Of a stretch of 64,000 nucleotides of DNA, positions 8,206 to 16,568 are shown in pieces. The notes under the pieces are model-generated. The model saw only the letters and a program-made list of their open reading frames with translations. It was not told the DNA's origin and did no database searches. The DNA comes from Gammaproteobacteria bacterium (GTDB taxonomy: Bacteria > Pseudomonadota > Gammaproteobacteria > Pseudomonadales > Pseudohongiellaceae), in NCBI GenBank assembly GCA_029245395.1, contig JAQWPL010000006.1, positions 31,205 through 95,204 of the forward strand, read 5' to 3'. Each line of letters starts with the position of its first letter. Position 1 is the first letter of the stretch. The position numbers and the translations under genes are program-made.

Positions 8206-8254
8206 GAAAAAAGGGGACGGAAAGATTATTTTTTAATCTCTCAGTCCCCTTTAA
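8206..8254. repeat. AAAGGGGAC...GTCCCCTTT palindrome, possible terminator of rhlE
   Basis: The left arm AAAAAAGGGGACGGAAAGAT and the right arm ATCTCTCAGTCCCCTTTAA are inverted repeats around a T-rich loop, placed just after the rhlE stop codon. On the minus strand it ends in a T-run, so it can serve as an intrinsic terminator for rhlE. It is a member of the GGGGAC palindrome family. Confidence 0.55.
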
Positions 8255-8273
8255 AACCCTTTAAAGTAAAGCG

Positions 8274-9764
8274 TTAGGCTACTTTTTTACCGCCGAAAAA
8301 GTCTCTGATCCTGGTCATTGACTGACTATCGCCCTGAACAGTATTGCCCGAGTTCTCTGATTTATTGGCAGAGTTCGCATTCTGATTGCTGCCCTGGGTG
8401 TTCGTCTTTTTGGAACGAACGCGGCGGCGTCTTTTCGGTGCTGCTTTCTGCGTTTTGTCACCTTCAGTATTGCCTGAAGACCCTTGGCGCTTTTGCGGCT
8501 GTCCGGATGCCTTGGCTGCAGGCTTGTTACTTGAACCGCGGCGCTTGCGATTATTATTCGATCGAGCTGTGTTGGGTTTGCGCGGATCTTTATATTTTTT
8601 CTCTGTTGTTTCTTCTGATTCGATGGCGGCATTAACTGGCCGGGAAAATTCTGGTAAATCAGCCTTCTCGATTTTGCGTTTAATCAACCGTTCAATGTCG
8701 CGCAGTAAACCCTGTTCATCCTGAGCGACCAGTGAAAGGGCAAGCCCTTCTGCACCAGCGCGGCCAGTACGGCCGATTCGATGAACATAATCTTCCGATA
8801 CATTGGGCAGGTCGAAATTGATGACTTGCCCAAGATCGTCGATATCAATACCGCGCGCCGCTATGTCAGTGGCAACCATCACCTGGACACGGTTGGCTTT
8901 GAAATCTGCCAGGGCTTTGGTGCGCTGGCTCTGGCTTTTATTGCCGTGAATGGCGGTTGCCTTTATGCCGTCCCTCATCAGACATTTCACCAGCTTGTTG
9001 GCGCCGTGTTTGGTGCGGCTGAATACTAAAGACTGTTCAGAGTTAGCTCTACATAGTGTACTCAACAGGGCAATCTTGTCTGGTTTGTTGACGAGATACA
9101 CGCGCTGGCTGATCGCGTCTACCGTCGAATTGCGGGGTGCCACATCAATTTCCACCGGATTGTGGCAAATGGTTTTTGCCAGGGTGCGAATTTCATTGGA
9201 GAAAGTGGCGGAGAACATCAGATTCTGGCGCTTTTTGGGCAGCAGTTTCATGATGCGGCGAATGTCGTTGATAAAGCCCATGTCCAGCATGCGGTCAGCT
9301 TCATCCAAAATCAGCACTTCAAGTGTGCTGAAGTCGATGGCTTTTTGCTGAAATAGATCCAGTAAACGGCCAGGTGTTGCCACCAGGATATCGGCGCCTT
9401 TGCGCAAGTTGTCAAACTGCGGCCTGATATTTACACCGCCAAACACCACAACAGAACGCAATTGTTCATGGGTGCCATAGGTACGCACGCTGTCCACAAT
9501 CTGGGCAGCAAGTTCGCGAGTGGGGGTCAGCACCAGTGCACGAACCTGGCCTGAACCGGCGCGATTGCCTTTGCCAAGGAGTTGCAGCAGGGGCAGGGTA
9601 AAGCCGGCGGTTTTGCCGGTGCCGGTCTGAGCGGCAGCCATAACATCACTGCCGGCTAAAATGGCAGGAATAGCTTGTGTCTGGATTGGTGTGGATTGTG
9701 TATAGCCGGCGCCATCAACGGCACGCAGCAGGGAATCTTGTAAACCAAGGGTGGTAAAACTCAT
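8274..9764 (-). CDS. rhlE: DEAD-box RNA helicase RhlE
   Basis: 496 residues. The helicase core has all motifs in order: FTTLGL and a Q motif (TPIQTQAIP), motif I AQTGTGKT (about 45-52), PTRELA, GG and TPGR, motif II DEAD (about 153), SAT (motif III), and in the second RecA domain RGIDIDDL and [10 protein letters not shown]. After residue 390 comes a long basic, Ser/Asn/Gln-rich disordered tail ([29 protein letters not shown]) typical of RhlE, used to bind RNA. RhlE unwinds RNA during ribosome assembly and mRNA turnover in the cytoplasm. The gene is solitary, with a long leader upstream. High confidence in the family. Confidence 0.93.
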   Translation of the reverse strand: MSFTTLGLQDSLLRAVDGAGYTQSTPIQTQAIPAILAGSDVMAAAQTGTGKTAGFTLPLLQLLGKGNRAGSGQVRALVLTPTRELAAQIVDSVRTYGTHEQLRSVVVFGGVNIRPQFDNLRKGADILVATPGRLLDLFQQKAIDFSTLEVLILDEADRMLDMGFINDIRRIMKLLPKKRQNLMFSATFSNEIRTLAKTICHNPVEIDVAPRNSTVDAISQRVYLVNKPDKIALLSTLCRANSEQSLVFSRTKHGANKLVKCLMRDGIKATAIHGNKSQSQRTKALADFKANRVQVMVATDIAARGIDIDDLGQVINFDLPNVSEDYVHRIGRTGRAGAEGLALSLVAQDEQGLLRDIERLIKRKIEKADLPEFSRPVNAAIESEETTEKKYKDPRKPNTARSNNNRKRRGSSNKPAAKASGQPQKRQGSSGNTEGDKTQKAAPKRRRRVRSKKTNTQGSNQNANSANKSENSGNTVQGDSQSMTRIRDFFGGKKVA

Positions 9765-10233
9765 AAATTATTTCTCATTACAGGCTGCCCTCATGTTTAA
9801 ACCCAGGAGCAGCAAAATATTCAGCCCCGGCACGCTCAATAAATTTAAGCGCCAGGTCTGGATGATGTTGTGTGTGGAACAGTTAAAGCGCCCGTTAAAA
9901 TAAAGTTGGGCGGAAAAAGGTTGCACGTGTGTGCATGGTCGATAGGGAACTGTTGAAGAGGGGCGATCAGGTTAGTGAAAAGCGCTTCCTGCAAGAGTCG
10001 GGGTTTAAAAAACCCTCTATAGAGTCTGCACCGGTTGTCAGAAATGTTTAACTACCAGACAACCGAGGCGCGCACCTTAACACAAACAATTTGGTAGTGA
10101 TACAAAAGGCTTTAGATGATTTTAATTGGATACAGGGACTTAAGCCTAAATTTGAATGCTCAACATGAAGGTGAAAGCAGAGGTTGTTGGAATTTTTGAT
10201 CTTGCTCATTTCCTAAATTACTCTGGACCTGCA
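9765..10233. other. long intergenic region, rhlE leader with a hairpin
   Basis: About 470 bases (390 if the upstream ATG at 10156 of the GNAT gene is used) hold no convincing gene. The only clear structure is CGGTTGTC at 10032-10039 facing GACAACCG at 10058-10065, a perfect 8-bp stem with an 18-base loop. A short GGGGTTTAAAAAACCC palindrome lies nearby at about 9999-10014. A long 5' untranslated leader is usual for cold-inducible RNA helicases, so this may be the regulatory leader of rhlE; that is inference. Confidence 0.35.
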
Positions 10234-10857
10234 ATGACCAACGTTATTTCTATCCCTGACTCTGACCGCCTTTGCTATCGCCTGATGGACGAAAATGATG
10301 GCAATCTCCTGTTTGAGCTGGACCAGGATCCGGAAGTCATGCGCTATCTGAGTGACGGCAAGCCCACCTCCCGTAAAGAAATTGACGAGTATTTCCTGCC
10401 TCGTGTTGCCCGATTCACTGATACAGCCACTGGGTGCGGATTATGGGAGATCGCCGATAAACAGAGTGGAGACTACCTGGGCTGGATTCTTATTCGCCAT
10501 TACGGTTTTGAAACCCACTATCACACCCCGGATAACATTGAACTGGGCTGGCGGTTAAAACGCCATTCCTGGGGGCAGGGAATTACAACAGAAGCAGCCA
10601 GGACTATCATCGATGTGTTGCGACTCAATCCAGCCATAGCCACTTTTTCAGCACAAGCCGATCCGGAAAACCTGGGGTCTATCGGAGTTATGAAAAAACT
10701 GGGGATGCTGTATGTTGATGACCGTATACACCATACCCCCCTAAACAGGAATATCCCGTTGTTTATTATGAAATACCGGCACGTGATTAAATCAGGGTGT
10801 GGGATACAAAAGATAAAAAGGGGTCAGAATCTTTCTCTGCGCAATTGGAATCACTAA
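10234..10857 (+). CDS. GNAT family N-acetyltransferase (RimJ/RimL type)
   Basis: A GNAT fold begins at SDRLCYRLMDENDGNLLFEL and continues with a DPEVMRYLSDGKPTS helix. It has the acetyl-CoA binding segment GWRLKRHSWGQGITTEAAR, in the Q/R-x-x-G-x-G/A position, and ends VMKKLGMLYVDDR. This is the Acetyltransf_3 type that modifies protein N-termini or small amines. I prefer the ATG at 10234, since the fold starts just after it; an upstream in-frame ATG at 10156 would add 26 residues without homology-like character. The C-terminal end after MKYRHVIKS is encoded by a GGGGTCAGA repeat half-site, so the last 15-20 residues are probably acquired sequence. Its substrate is not known. Confidence 0.8.
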   Translation: MTNVISIPDSDRLCYRLMDENDGNLLFELDQDPEVMRYLSDGKPTSRKEIDEYFLPRVARFTDTATGCGLWEIADKQSGDYLGWILIRHYGFETHYHTPDNIELGWRLKRHSWGQGITTEAARTIIDVLRLNPAIATFSAQADPENLGSIGVMKKLGMLYVDDRIHHTPLNRNIPLFIMKYRHVIKSGCGIQKIKRGQNLSLRNWNH

Positions 10858-10948
10858 TTTTTTAAGCCATTGCTTTTATGCTGCATGATATTATTTTGAT
10901 TACATATACAATGGAATTCCGTAGTTTTCATATGGTTGGGGAAAGCCT

Positions 10949-11773
10949 ATGAATGTAGCAGTAAAGCGCTTGCCTCTGCAGCGCTTCTTATATGGCAGTC
11001 GATCGGAACAAGACGAACTAGCCTACCGCAATCATTATCTTGCTAATGATGTCAGACAGATCAAGAGCGTGTCTTATGGCTCTATGGGCTTCATGATTGC
11101 GCTAACTCTTCAAGATCTCCCAAACCTTGGTGAAAATCCGGACTTAATGACAGGTGTCGTGCTGCGTATTCTGCTAACCCTGGCTGGCCTGGTGATACTG
11201 TGGTCCATGCGCCCGGATCAGTCACACCACTCTGTTGATCTGAAAGTTATTATTTTTTCCTGTCTTACTGCTGCCGTCCTTGTGTCAGTCCACTTCATGC
11301 CCAGTATTACTCCGGTAAGGATGGTGGGGGTCGCCACTCTTTTCATCATGGCAGTGCACATTGGTTACCCCTGTTATTCCGCCACATTGTTACCCGCTAT
11401 TACCATCGTGATTGGTGGTGAGATGATGATTCTGTTTGACAATGACAGGCCCCAATTAGCCGATTCCAGAATACTGATACCCACCATTATTGTTTTTGCA
11501 GAATACATGGCTGTCATAGGTTCCGCTTACTATTACCGCACCCGGTATCAGGCCTACAAGGCGATTGCAGAAGTAGAAACCCTTTCTGGAATGCTGCCTA
11601 TCTGCGCCAGTTGCAAAAAGGTTCGTGATGATCAGGGCTATTATCAGCAGATAGAAAACTATATCTCGGCGCGTTCCACTGTGGAATTCACCCACAGCAT
11701 CTGCCCGAAATGCATAGAGGATCTTTATCCTGAAATGGATATACCTGCTGATGAATTAATAGGGTCAGAGTAG
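10949..11773 (+). CDS. membrane protein with C-terminal CxxC...CxxC sensor-tail motif
   Basis: 274 residues. Five to six hydrophobic segments (about residues 45-190) form a MASE-like integral membrane module. A short helix (YQAYKAIAEVETLSG) leads to a conserved tail: MLPICASCKKVRDD, YYQQIENYI and HSICPKCIEDLYPE. This tail, with two CxxC pairs that could bind zinc, is normally found at the end of PAS, GGDEF or histidine-kinase proteins; here no kinase, cyclase or PAS domain is attached. So it may sense something at the membrane and signal through an unknown partner, or act through the cysteines. The TAG stop lies inside a GGGTCAGAGTA repeat half-site, which supplies the last residues. Confidence 0.7.
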   Translation: MNVAVKRLPLQRFLYGSRSEQDELAYRNHYLANDVRQIKSVSYGSMGFMIALTLQDLPNLGENPDLMTGVVLRILLTLAGLVILWSMRPDQSHHSVDLKVIIFSCLTAAVLVSVHFMPSITPVRMVGVATLFIMAVHIGYPCYSATLLPAITIVIGGEMMILFDNDRPQLADSRILIPTIIVFAEYMAVIGSAYYYRTRYQAYKAIAEVETLSGMLPICASCKKVRDDQGYYQQIENYISARSTVEFTHSICPKCIEDLYPEMDIPADELIGSE

Positions 11774-11838
11774 CTTTATTCCGGGCTTCAACAGCCATTT
11801 ATAACAGCCATCTATAACAACTATTTATAGTAGCTATT

Positions 11839-12312
11839 TTATAATAATAAGGCTTCGGTGATTGGATGGAACTGCGTCGCAGACTGTTGTAGTGAAGTGG
11901 CAGTTAGAGACGGTACACCATAGACTTCAGCGCTGACATTGCAGTCTTTAATAATTTTATCGAGCAGTTGATCAAAATCACCGTCGCCGGAAAGCAACAC
12001 CACAGTGTCCACCTCATTGGCAGCCTCCAGTACATCAATAGTAATGCCTACATCCCAGTCGCCTTTCGCTGAACCATCACTGCGCTGAATAAATGGTTTG
12101 AGTTTCACAGTAAAACCGATGTGTTTCAGAGCGCTTTGAAATTTGAGCTGGCCCTCATCTCCCCGATGGGTGGCATAGGCTTTCGCCATAACGATCTCAC
12201 CCTGTTCACTTAATTGCTGCCAGAAGGCTCGATAATTAAATTGTCGGCCATAGGCTTCCCTTGTGGTGTAGTAGATGTTTTGTACATCAACGAATACGGC
12301 TATTTTTTTCAC
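11839..12312 (-). CDS. NYN domain (LabA/DUF88-type) ribonuclease-like protein
   Basis: 157 residues forming one PIN-like NYN domain. The first strand KKIAVFVDVQNIYY carries the conserved Asp and Asn. The centre has KGDWDVGITIDVL, and the third acidic motif is LLSGDGDFDQLLDKI. These Asp residues would bind Mg2+ and cut RNA as in other LabA-like proteins. It is cytoplasmic and has no fused domain. It lies 37 bases downstream of the transglutaminase-like gene on the same strand, so they may be co-transcribed, but a shared task is not evident. Confidence 0.85.
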   Translation of the reverse strand: MKKIAVFVDVQNIYYTTREAYGRQFNYRAFWQQLSEQGEIVMAKAYATHRGDEGQLKFQSALKHIGFTVKLKPFIQRSDGSAKGDWDVGITIDVLEAANEVDTVVLLSGDGDFDQLLDKIIKDCNVSAEVYGVPSLTATSLQQSATQFHPITEALLL

Positions 12313-12349
12313 AGGTTCCCTTTTTCATAGATCACGCTGACTTTACCGC

Positions 12350-13141
12350 TTACGTTTTAATTAGCCGCACCTTCACCTTGTTCACGTCAGGATACACCGG
12401 CGGACCGAATTGATTGAATACGGCTACGTCGGCGGCATCTCGCCCATAGCCTATGGCCACGTAGCCATTATGTTTATGGTGGGGCTGTGACGGGTCAAAC
12501 AGATACCAGCGGTTTCCTACATAGGCTTCAAACCAGGCGTGCATATCCATGGGTTCCAACTTGTGACAGTAGCCCACTACCAGGCGTGCAGGGATGCTCA
12601 TGCTGCGGCACATGGCAATGGCCAGGTGGGACAGGTCGCGGCATACACCTGAGCCCTTTTCGTTTACCTGCACAGCCGAGATATGCAGATCGCTGCTGCC
12701 TGGTTTATAACTGATGTTGTCTCGAACCCAGTGTTCTATAGCGGCGACCTGATCATAGCCAGGCGATAGTCCTTCAGTGATTTCCATGGCCATCTGCCAG
12801 AAACATTCTGATTCGCAATAGCGGCTGGGAAGCAAGAAACCGATGACATTTTCGGGCAGGAATTGCACATCCACATAGTAGGCACCGGGTTCGCGGTCAA
12901 TTTCATCGGGAATTTGCACTTCGGCACTGGTGTGGATGGAAAATTCGCCGGAAGGAGCGACCAGCCGCTGACACAGGTTGCCGTATATATCAGTAAACTC
13001 GTTTACCGGAACGCGCGGGGCGATCTTGTATTCTTCCTTGGCGATCCATTGCTGCCAGCCACTGCGCGGCCTGAGCATAAGCACAAAAGGAGTGGGGTCA
13101 GGTATCTGAAAACGGAAACTGCAACTGGTATGTAGAAGCAT
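12350..13141 (-). CDS. transglutaminase-like cysteine protease/peptidase family protein
   Basis: 263 residues. The N-terminal part (about 1-120) is the beta-sandwich found before bacterial transglutaminase-like domains. The core has the Cys-His-Asp triad: GSGVCRDLSHLAIAMCR (Cys near 168), DMHAWFEAYV (His near 205) and WYLFDPSQ (Asp near 220). No signal peptide is seen, so it is probably cytoplasmic. Such proteins are usually amidases or peptidases, often near alpha-E and circularly permuted ATP-grasp genes, but none of these are here. The start ATG at 13141 is near a purine-rich repeat array, and no strong ribosome site is visible. Confidence 0.85.
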   Translation of the reverse strand: MLLHTSCSFRFQIPDPTPFVLMLRPRSGWQQWIAKEEYKIAPRVPVNEFTDIYGNLCQRLVAPSGEFSIHTSAEVQIPDEIDREPGAYYVDVQFLPENVIGFLLPSRYCESECFWQMAMEITEGLSPGYDQVAAIEHWVRDNISYKPGSSDLHISAVQVNEKGSGVCRDLSHLAIAMCRSMSIPARLVVGYCHKLEPMDMHAWFEAYVGNRWYLFDPSQPHHKHNGYVAIGYGRDAADVAVFNQFGPPVYPDVNKVKVRLIKT

Positions 13142-13195
13142 TGTTTATATTCTTTCAGGGAGAATAGGGGGTAAAAAAGAATTAAGGTTAGAGGT

Positions 13196-13258
13196 TAGAA
13201 GGATACAAGGATACAAGGGTTCAAGGATAAAAGGGGTAAATAAATATGTCCCCTTTTT
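13196..13258. repeat. GGATACAAGG array followed by a GGGG...CCCC palindrome
   Basis: From 13196 to about 13230, GGATACAAGG-like units repeat head to tail. They are followed at 13229-13258 by AAAAGGGG, a T/A-rich loop and CCCCTTTTTA. The palindrome lies at the 3' end of the GDSL hydrolase gene and, read on the minus strand, could terminate it. Both elements have relatives elsewhere in the window. Confidence 0.45.
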
Positions 13259-13988
13259 ATTCATGCCTGGCTTCGTGTGGCATCAAGGCAGCGCGAATCA
13301 CTGATCCCCAGATCAGATTACCCATGTCATTTAAATGCAGGTTATCTGATACAAAAATATCATCCATCACATTACCGTCTGCCTTGAGAAAAGGCGTGGC
13401 GGTATCCACATAGATGACAAGCGGGTCAGCTTCTGCCAGTGCCTGGTAACCGGCATTCACGCTTTGTGCTGCATCCCAAACAGCCCAGCGCGAGATGCTG
13501 GGTTTTACTGCCAGCACATAGATGCGGGTGTCAGGCAGCTCTTCATGCACACGATCAACGGTTTGCTGTAGCTGGTCGAGGATGGTGGCTTTAGGAATAG
13601 TAGCGTTTGTGTCGTTATCCCCTTCATAAATCAAAATGGCGCGGGGTTTGTAGCGCAAGGCAACTCGATCCAGGTGATAGAGCGCATCGCCCATAACACT
13701 GCCACCAAAACCGCGTGGGATAACAGTAAGTGGCGCCAGTGCCGCGGCGGCCTTATTGTTCCAGCGCGCGATGCTGGAGGAGCCGGTCAAAACGATTGCG
13801 CCTTCAGGTGGTGGGTTGGCGGCATCCTGGGTATCGAATACGGCCATGGTTTCTTCCCAGCGAGAGGGATCGAAGTTTTGTGCCTGATTGGCGCTGGCAA
13901 AAAAAATAAGAAAGAAACAGCCAACCAGCCTTATAAAAATGTTAGCGGATTTTTCCTCTTGCCTCCTGCATCTTGTCTCTTGCATCAA
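13257..13988 (-). CDS. secreted SGNH/GDSL-type esterase or lipase
   Basis: 243 residues with all SGNH blocks: block I IVLTGSSSIARW with the nucleophile Ser, block II Gly in PRGFGGSVMGD, block III GDNDTN with Asn, and block V DNLHLNDMG with the Asp-x-x-His pair. An uncleaved or secretory signal (LVGCFFLIFFASANQAQ) precedes, so it acts in the periplasm, probably on acyl or acetyl esters. The start ATG overlaps the stop of the upstream gene (ATGA), supporting translational coupling. The first 17 residues are encoded by a purine-rich CAAGAGACAAG repeat and look added. It is the last gene of an operon with two secreted proteins. Confidence 0.85.
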   Translation of the reverse strand: MMQETRCRRQEEKSANIFIRLVGCFFLIFFASANQAQNFDPSRWEETMAVFDTQDAANPPPEGAIVLTGSSSIARWNNKAAAALAPLTVIPRGFGGSVMGDALYHLDRVALRYKPRAILIYEGDNDTNATIPKATILDQLQQTVDRVHEELPDTRIYVLAVKPSISRWAVWDAAQSVNAGYQALAEADPLVIYVDTATPFLKADGNVMDDIFVSDNLHLNDMGNLIWGSVIRAALMPHEARHE

Positions 13989-14755
13989 TTCCCGCCCTGA
14001 GCGTTATCCATCAACACCTGTGTCTCGATTCCGGAGCAAATCAAAGGTAGCAGCTGATCAAAGGGTGCCTGTACTAAAGTTTTGGTGGGCACCACAAAAG
14101 GTTCGGTCAAAACTTCTTCATCGTACAATGTGGCATCGATAATCATAGTGTTGGCATCTTGCCTGTTGTAACGCTCGACAACGCGCAGTTGATCGGAATG
14201 AAACGACACACCGCCTTCGGCAAAAATCCAGGTGTCGTCAGTAAAGTTTTTGGTTTCCACAACAAAGGTATCGCCTTCCCAGTGGCCCACGGCGTCACCG
14301 CGGTAGGAGGGAGGCAGATAATCCCGGTGTGGACGTCCGTCTGTTGGTATTAATTGATAACCATGAAAGGTTTCCTGCAGAAACACGATCATGTCCGGCG
14401 TGGAAATGATTTGCCCAAGTGCGCCGACATCAAACAGACGCACACTCAGTGTGCCAAAGGCTGTAGGTTTGCAAAGTAATGTGGGGTCGTCCTTGTCGCT
14501 CATGGTGGCAGCGCGGGCCTTGGCGGCGTCGGTATAGAGGTCGGTATAAAGATTGTACTGAAGTCCTGCGCCGCGGTTGGTAGTACTGCCGTAGCTTGAG
14601 CTGCCTAGGTCGCCGCCAGTCCACCAGATCCCGCTCAAGTCTGGTTTACCGTCGGCCATACGCGGTGTTGGACCGGGATCATCTGCTGCAAATGTAGTGA
14701 GTGATGTACTTGCGAGAAGTAAGGCAATCAGGCCGTTAATAGTCATTCTAATCAT
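13985..14755 (-). CDS. secreted protein of unknown function
   Basis: I start at ATG 14755, which has an AAGGAGT ribosome site seven bases upstream; a longer frame from 14806 has none. The signal peptide (GLIALLLASTSLTTFAAD) gives a periplasmic protein of about 235 residues. It contains the phrases RMADGKPDLSGIW, YRGDAVGHWEGDTFVVETKNF and LRVVERYNR, seen widely in secreted proteins of marine Proteobacteria and Acidobacteria that are encoded beside DUF6152 proteins. No catalytic motif is clear. Its stop overlaps the GDSL hydrolase start by 4 bases, and the DUF6152 gene lies 10 bases upstream, so the three form one operon. Confidence 0.82.
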   Translation of the reverse strand: MIRMTINGLIALLLASTSLTTFAADDPGPTPRMADGKPDLSGIWWTGGDLGSSSYGSTTNRGAGLQYNLYTDLYTDAAKARAATMSDKDDPTLLCKPTAFGTLSVRLFDVGALGQIISTPDMIVFLQETFHGYQLIPTDGRPHRDYLPPSYRGDAVGHWEGDTFVVETKNFTDDTWIFAEGGVSFHSDQLRVVERYNRQDANTMIIDATLYDEEVLTEPFVVPTKTLVQAPFDQLLPLICSGIETQVLMDNAQGGN

Positions 14756-14765
14756 GGTGTACTCC

Positions 14766-15161
14766 TTATCTTTCTCGCGGACCGAACATGCCGTACTCGG
14801 TACCATCTACTGTTACCAGACGCGTTAGCATGCCGTTGGTGGAATCATCACGGGCGCGGAAACCGCTGATGGTGATCGTATCCCCTTCTTTGAAGGTCTG
14901 AGGGGAATAACCGCCACGGATCATGCCGCTGGGCGTGCCAGCTTCGAAAGACCAGTGTTCAATCTCGCCGCTATCGTTTTCCACATCCAGAAAAAAGTAG
15001 GAATGGGGATTGGTCAGGCGGACATTGACTATCTTGCCGGTGATTTCAATGGCGTTTTCCATGTTATAGGCCGCAGCAAACGAATGATGGGCCAATGCTG
15101 AAAAACTGGTGGCCAGGGCCAGTACACTGGCAGCAAGAACAATTAACAAACGGGTTTTCAA
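14766..15161 (-). CDS. DUF6152 family secreted protein
   Basis: I choose the TTG at 15161-15159: an AAGGAG site stands seven bases upstream and the signal peptide then starts normally (KTRLLIVLAASVLALATS). The longer frame from 15245 begins inside a purine-rich repeat. The mature protein starts with AHHSFAAAY, the signature of DUF6152, followed by ITGKIVNVRLTNPHSYFFLD and GDTITISGFRARD, an OB-like small beta-barrel. Function of the family is unknown; export to the periplasm is clear. It is first gene of the operon with a secreted protein and a GDSL esterase. Longer DUF6152 relatives lie at 21812 and 23425. Confidence 0.82.
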   Translation of the reverse strand: MKTRLLIVLAASVLALATSFSALAHHSFAAAYNMENAIEITGKIVNVRLTNPHSYFFLDVENDSGEIEHWSFEAGTPSGMIRGGYSPQTFKEGDTITISGFRARDDSTNGMLTRLVTVDGTEYGMFGPRER

Positions 15162-15411
15162 GATGATTCTCCTTCCCCACATAGTAATTTTGGTGAATAG
15201 GAAGAATAACTCTCGGAGGGAACAGTCACAAGAGGCAAGAAGCAAGGGAAGGCACTTTGTTAATAGAAGCAGAAATTATTACTCTTTATTCACTCTTGAG
15301 AAAACGCAGGTTTCCGGCAGAAAATTCTTTTTGCGGGGAATGATGTATATCAATTATCATCACAGATTCCCACCTCTATAATTACCAGTAGTAACTAATT
15401 GAGTATAAATT

Positions 15412-15648
15412 ATGGCAGTAGAGCATCACGACCTACATCACGAGTTTCCGGAATTAAATGACAAAATCCATGACCTATAGGTTAATAATCATCATTTCCG
15501 TAAATTGTTTGATGAGTACCATCACTTGACCCGCGAAGTCGAGAATATGGAAAACGAAGTCACTCCGGTGTCCTCCATGACTGAGGAAGAAGCAAAAATG
15601 CGCCGTGTGCATCTGAAAGATGAGCTGTATGCCATGCTCACTAAATGA
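15412..15648 (+). pseudogene. YdcH/DUF465 small protein interrupted by TAG at codon 23
   Basis: An open frame of 79 codons from ATG 15412 to TGA 15646-15648 has one internal TAG at 15478-15480. Read through, it gives a typical DUF465 protein: HHDLHHEFPELNDKIHDL, the amber codon, VNNHHFRKLFDEYHHL, then MTEEEAKMRRVHLKDEL. In relatives a Lys or Gln is usual at the amber position, so AAG or CAG to TAG is a one-base change. YdcH-like proteins are small alpha-helical hairpins of unknown role. Either the gene is dead, the base is an error, or the codon is read through. Everything downstream is well preserved. Confidence 0.75.
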
Positions 15649-15729
15649 GGCGTTATAGTTCAGAAAACTTATAAATTCTTCCTGTGGCGGATAGTGGGCT
15701 ATAGCTTTCTTCTGCCATCCTTGTAGCGG

Positions 15730-16539
15730 TTATTGCCACCCTGTTGGATCCACCGCGTAATACTTCCTGAGTACGCCAAACAATTCTGGATGTTTTTTCT
15801 GTAATTGTCGGGGCTTTTCAAAAAAGGTTTCCGTGGCTACGGCGAAAAATTCAGCCGGGTTGGTGGCGCCGTAATAATCCATCACCGATTCGTTATGCTG
15901 CTGGAAATCAGCGTTTAGTTCCTCAAACTCTTCCGACAGAATCTGCGCCCAGGCGGTGTAGCTGTTGCTGTGTAATAACGGTGCACCGTTGGCTGAACCG
16001 GATTCACTGTCCAGTTGGTGGGAAAACTCGTGTAAGACGACGTTGTGGCCGTCATGGATATTAGTTACGCCCCGTTTCACATCATCCCAGGACAGGATCA
16101 CCTTGCCGAAATGCCAGGACTCCCCCAAGAGTCCTCCCCTGGCGTCATCCATGGTGCCGTCATCGTTATGTTGTAACTGGTTGCTGACAAAGGCATCGGG
16201 GTACACCAGGATGTGTCGCAGACGTGGATATACCCCTGTTGACCGGTTTAGCAGCAACAGGCAGGCCTGGGCTGCGATGGTGATACGAATCTCGTCATTG
16301 ATAACCAGTCCGCCGCAACCATGGAATTTTTTTTTGGCAATAAACAGCTGAACCAGATCCTTGAGTTGTTGCTGTTCAGGTTCGGTAAGTTTATTAAAAA
16401 AAAGTACTTTACGGTCAAGGAAAGTCATCCATTGCTGTGGCAGTGGTTTTCTCAGGATTAGCCAGTTCTGCCAGGACGCATAATAAATACCCGTCACCAG
16501 AACAAGAACAATAATAATCAGGATCAGAAACGCGGTCAT
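15730..16539 (-). CDS. mtfA: MtfA-type zinc-dependent peptidase (DUF980)
   Basis: 269 residues. An N-terminal membrane segment (FLILIIIVLVLVTGIYY) anchors a cytoplasmic domain with the MtfA signature: FLDRKVLFFNKLTEPEQQ, ITIAAQACLLLL, and the zinc motif VLHEFSHQLD. The HEFSH sequence supplies the two His ligands and the catalytic Glu, and NPAEFFAVATETFFEKP gives the third ligand region. In enterobacteria MtfA titrates the Mlc repressor and has aminopeptidase activity; the membrane-anchored form is common in marine species. Length and motif order agree with the family. It faces the DUF465 gene convergently. Confidence 0.88.
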   Translation of the reverse strand: MTAFLILIIIVLVLVTGIYYASWQNWLILRKPLPQQWMTFLDRKVLFFNKLTEPEQQQLKDLVQLFIAKKKFHGCGGLVINDEIRITIAAQACLLLLNRSTGVYPRLRHILVYPDAFVSNQLQHNDDGTMDDARGGLLGESWHFGKVILSWDDVKRGVTNIHDGHNVVLHEFSHQLDSESGSANGAPLLHSNSYTAWAQILSEEFEELNADFQQHNESVMDYYGATNPAEFFAVATETFFEKPRQLQKKHPELFGVLRKYYAVDPTGWQ

Positions 16540-16568
16540 GGGAGGCAGGATGATGTCATGCTATGGCC

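Noticed and set aside
10156..10233. Upstream start for the GNAT gene
   Set aside because: The 26 extra residues have no acetyltransferase features and no good ribosome site; the ATG at 10234 is closer to the fold.
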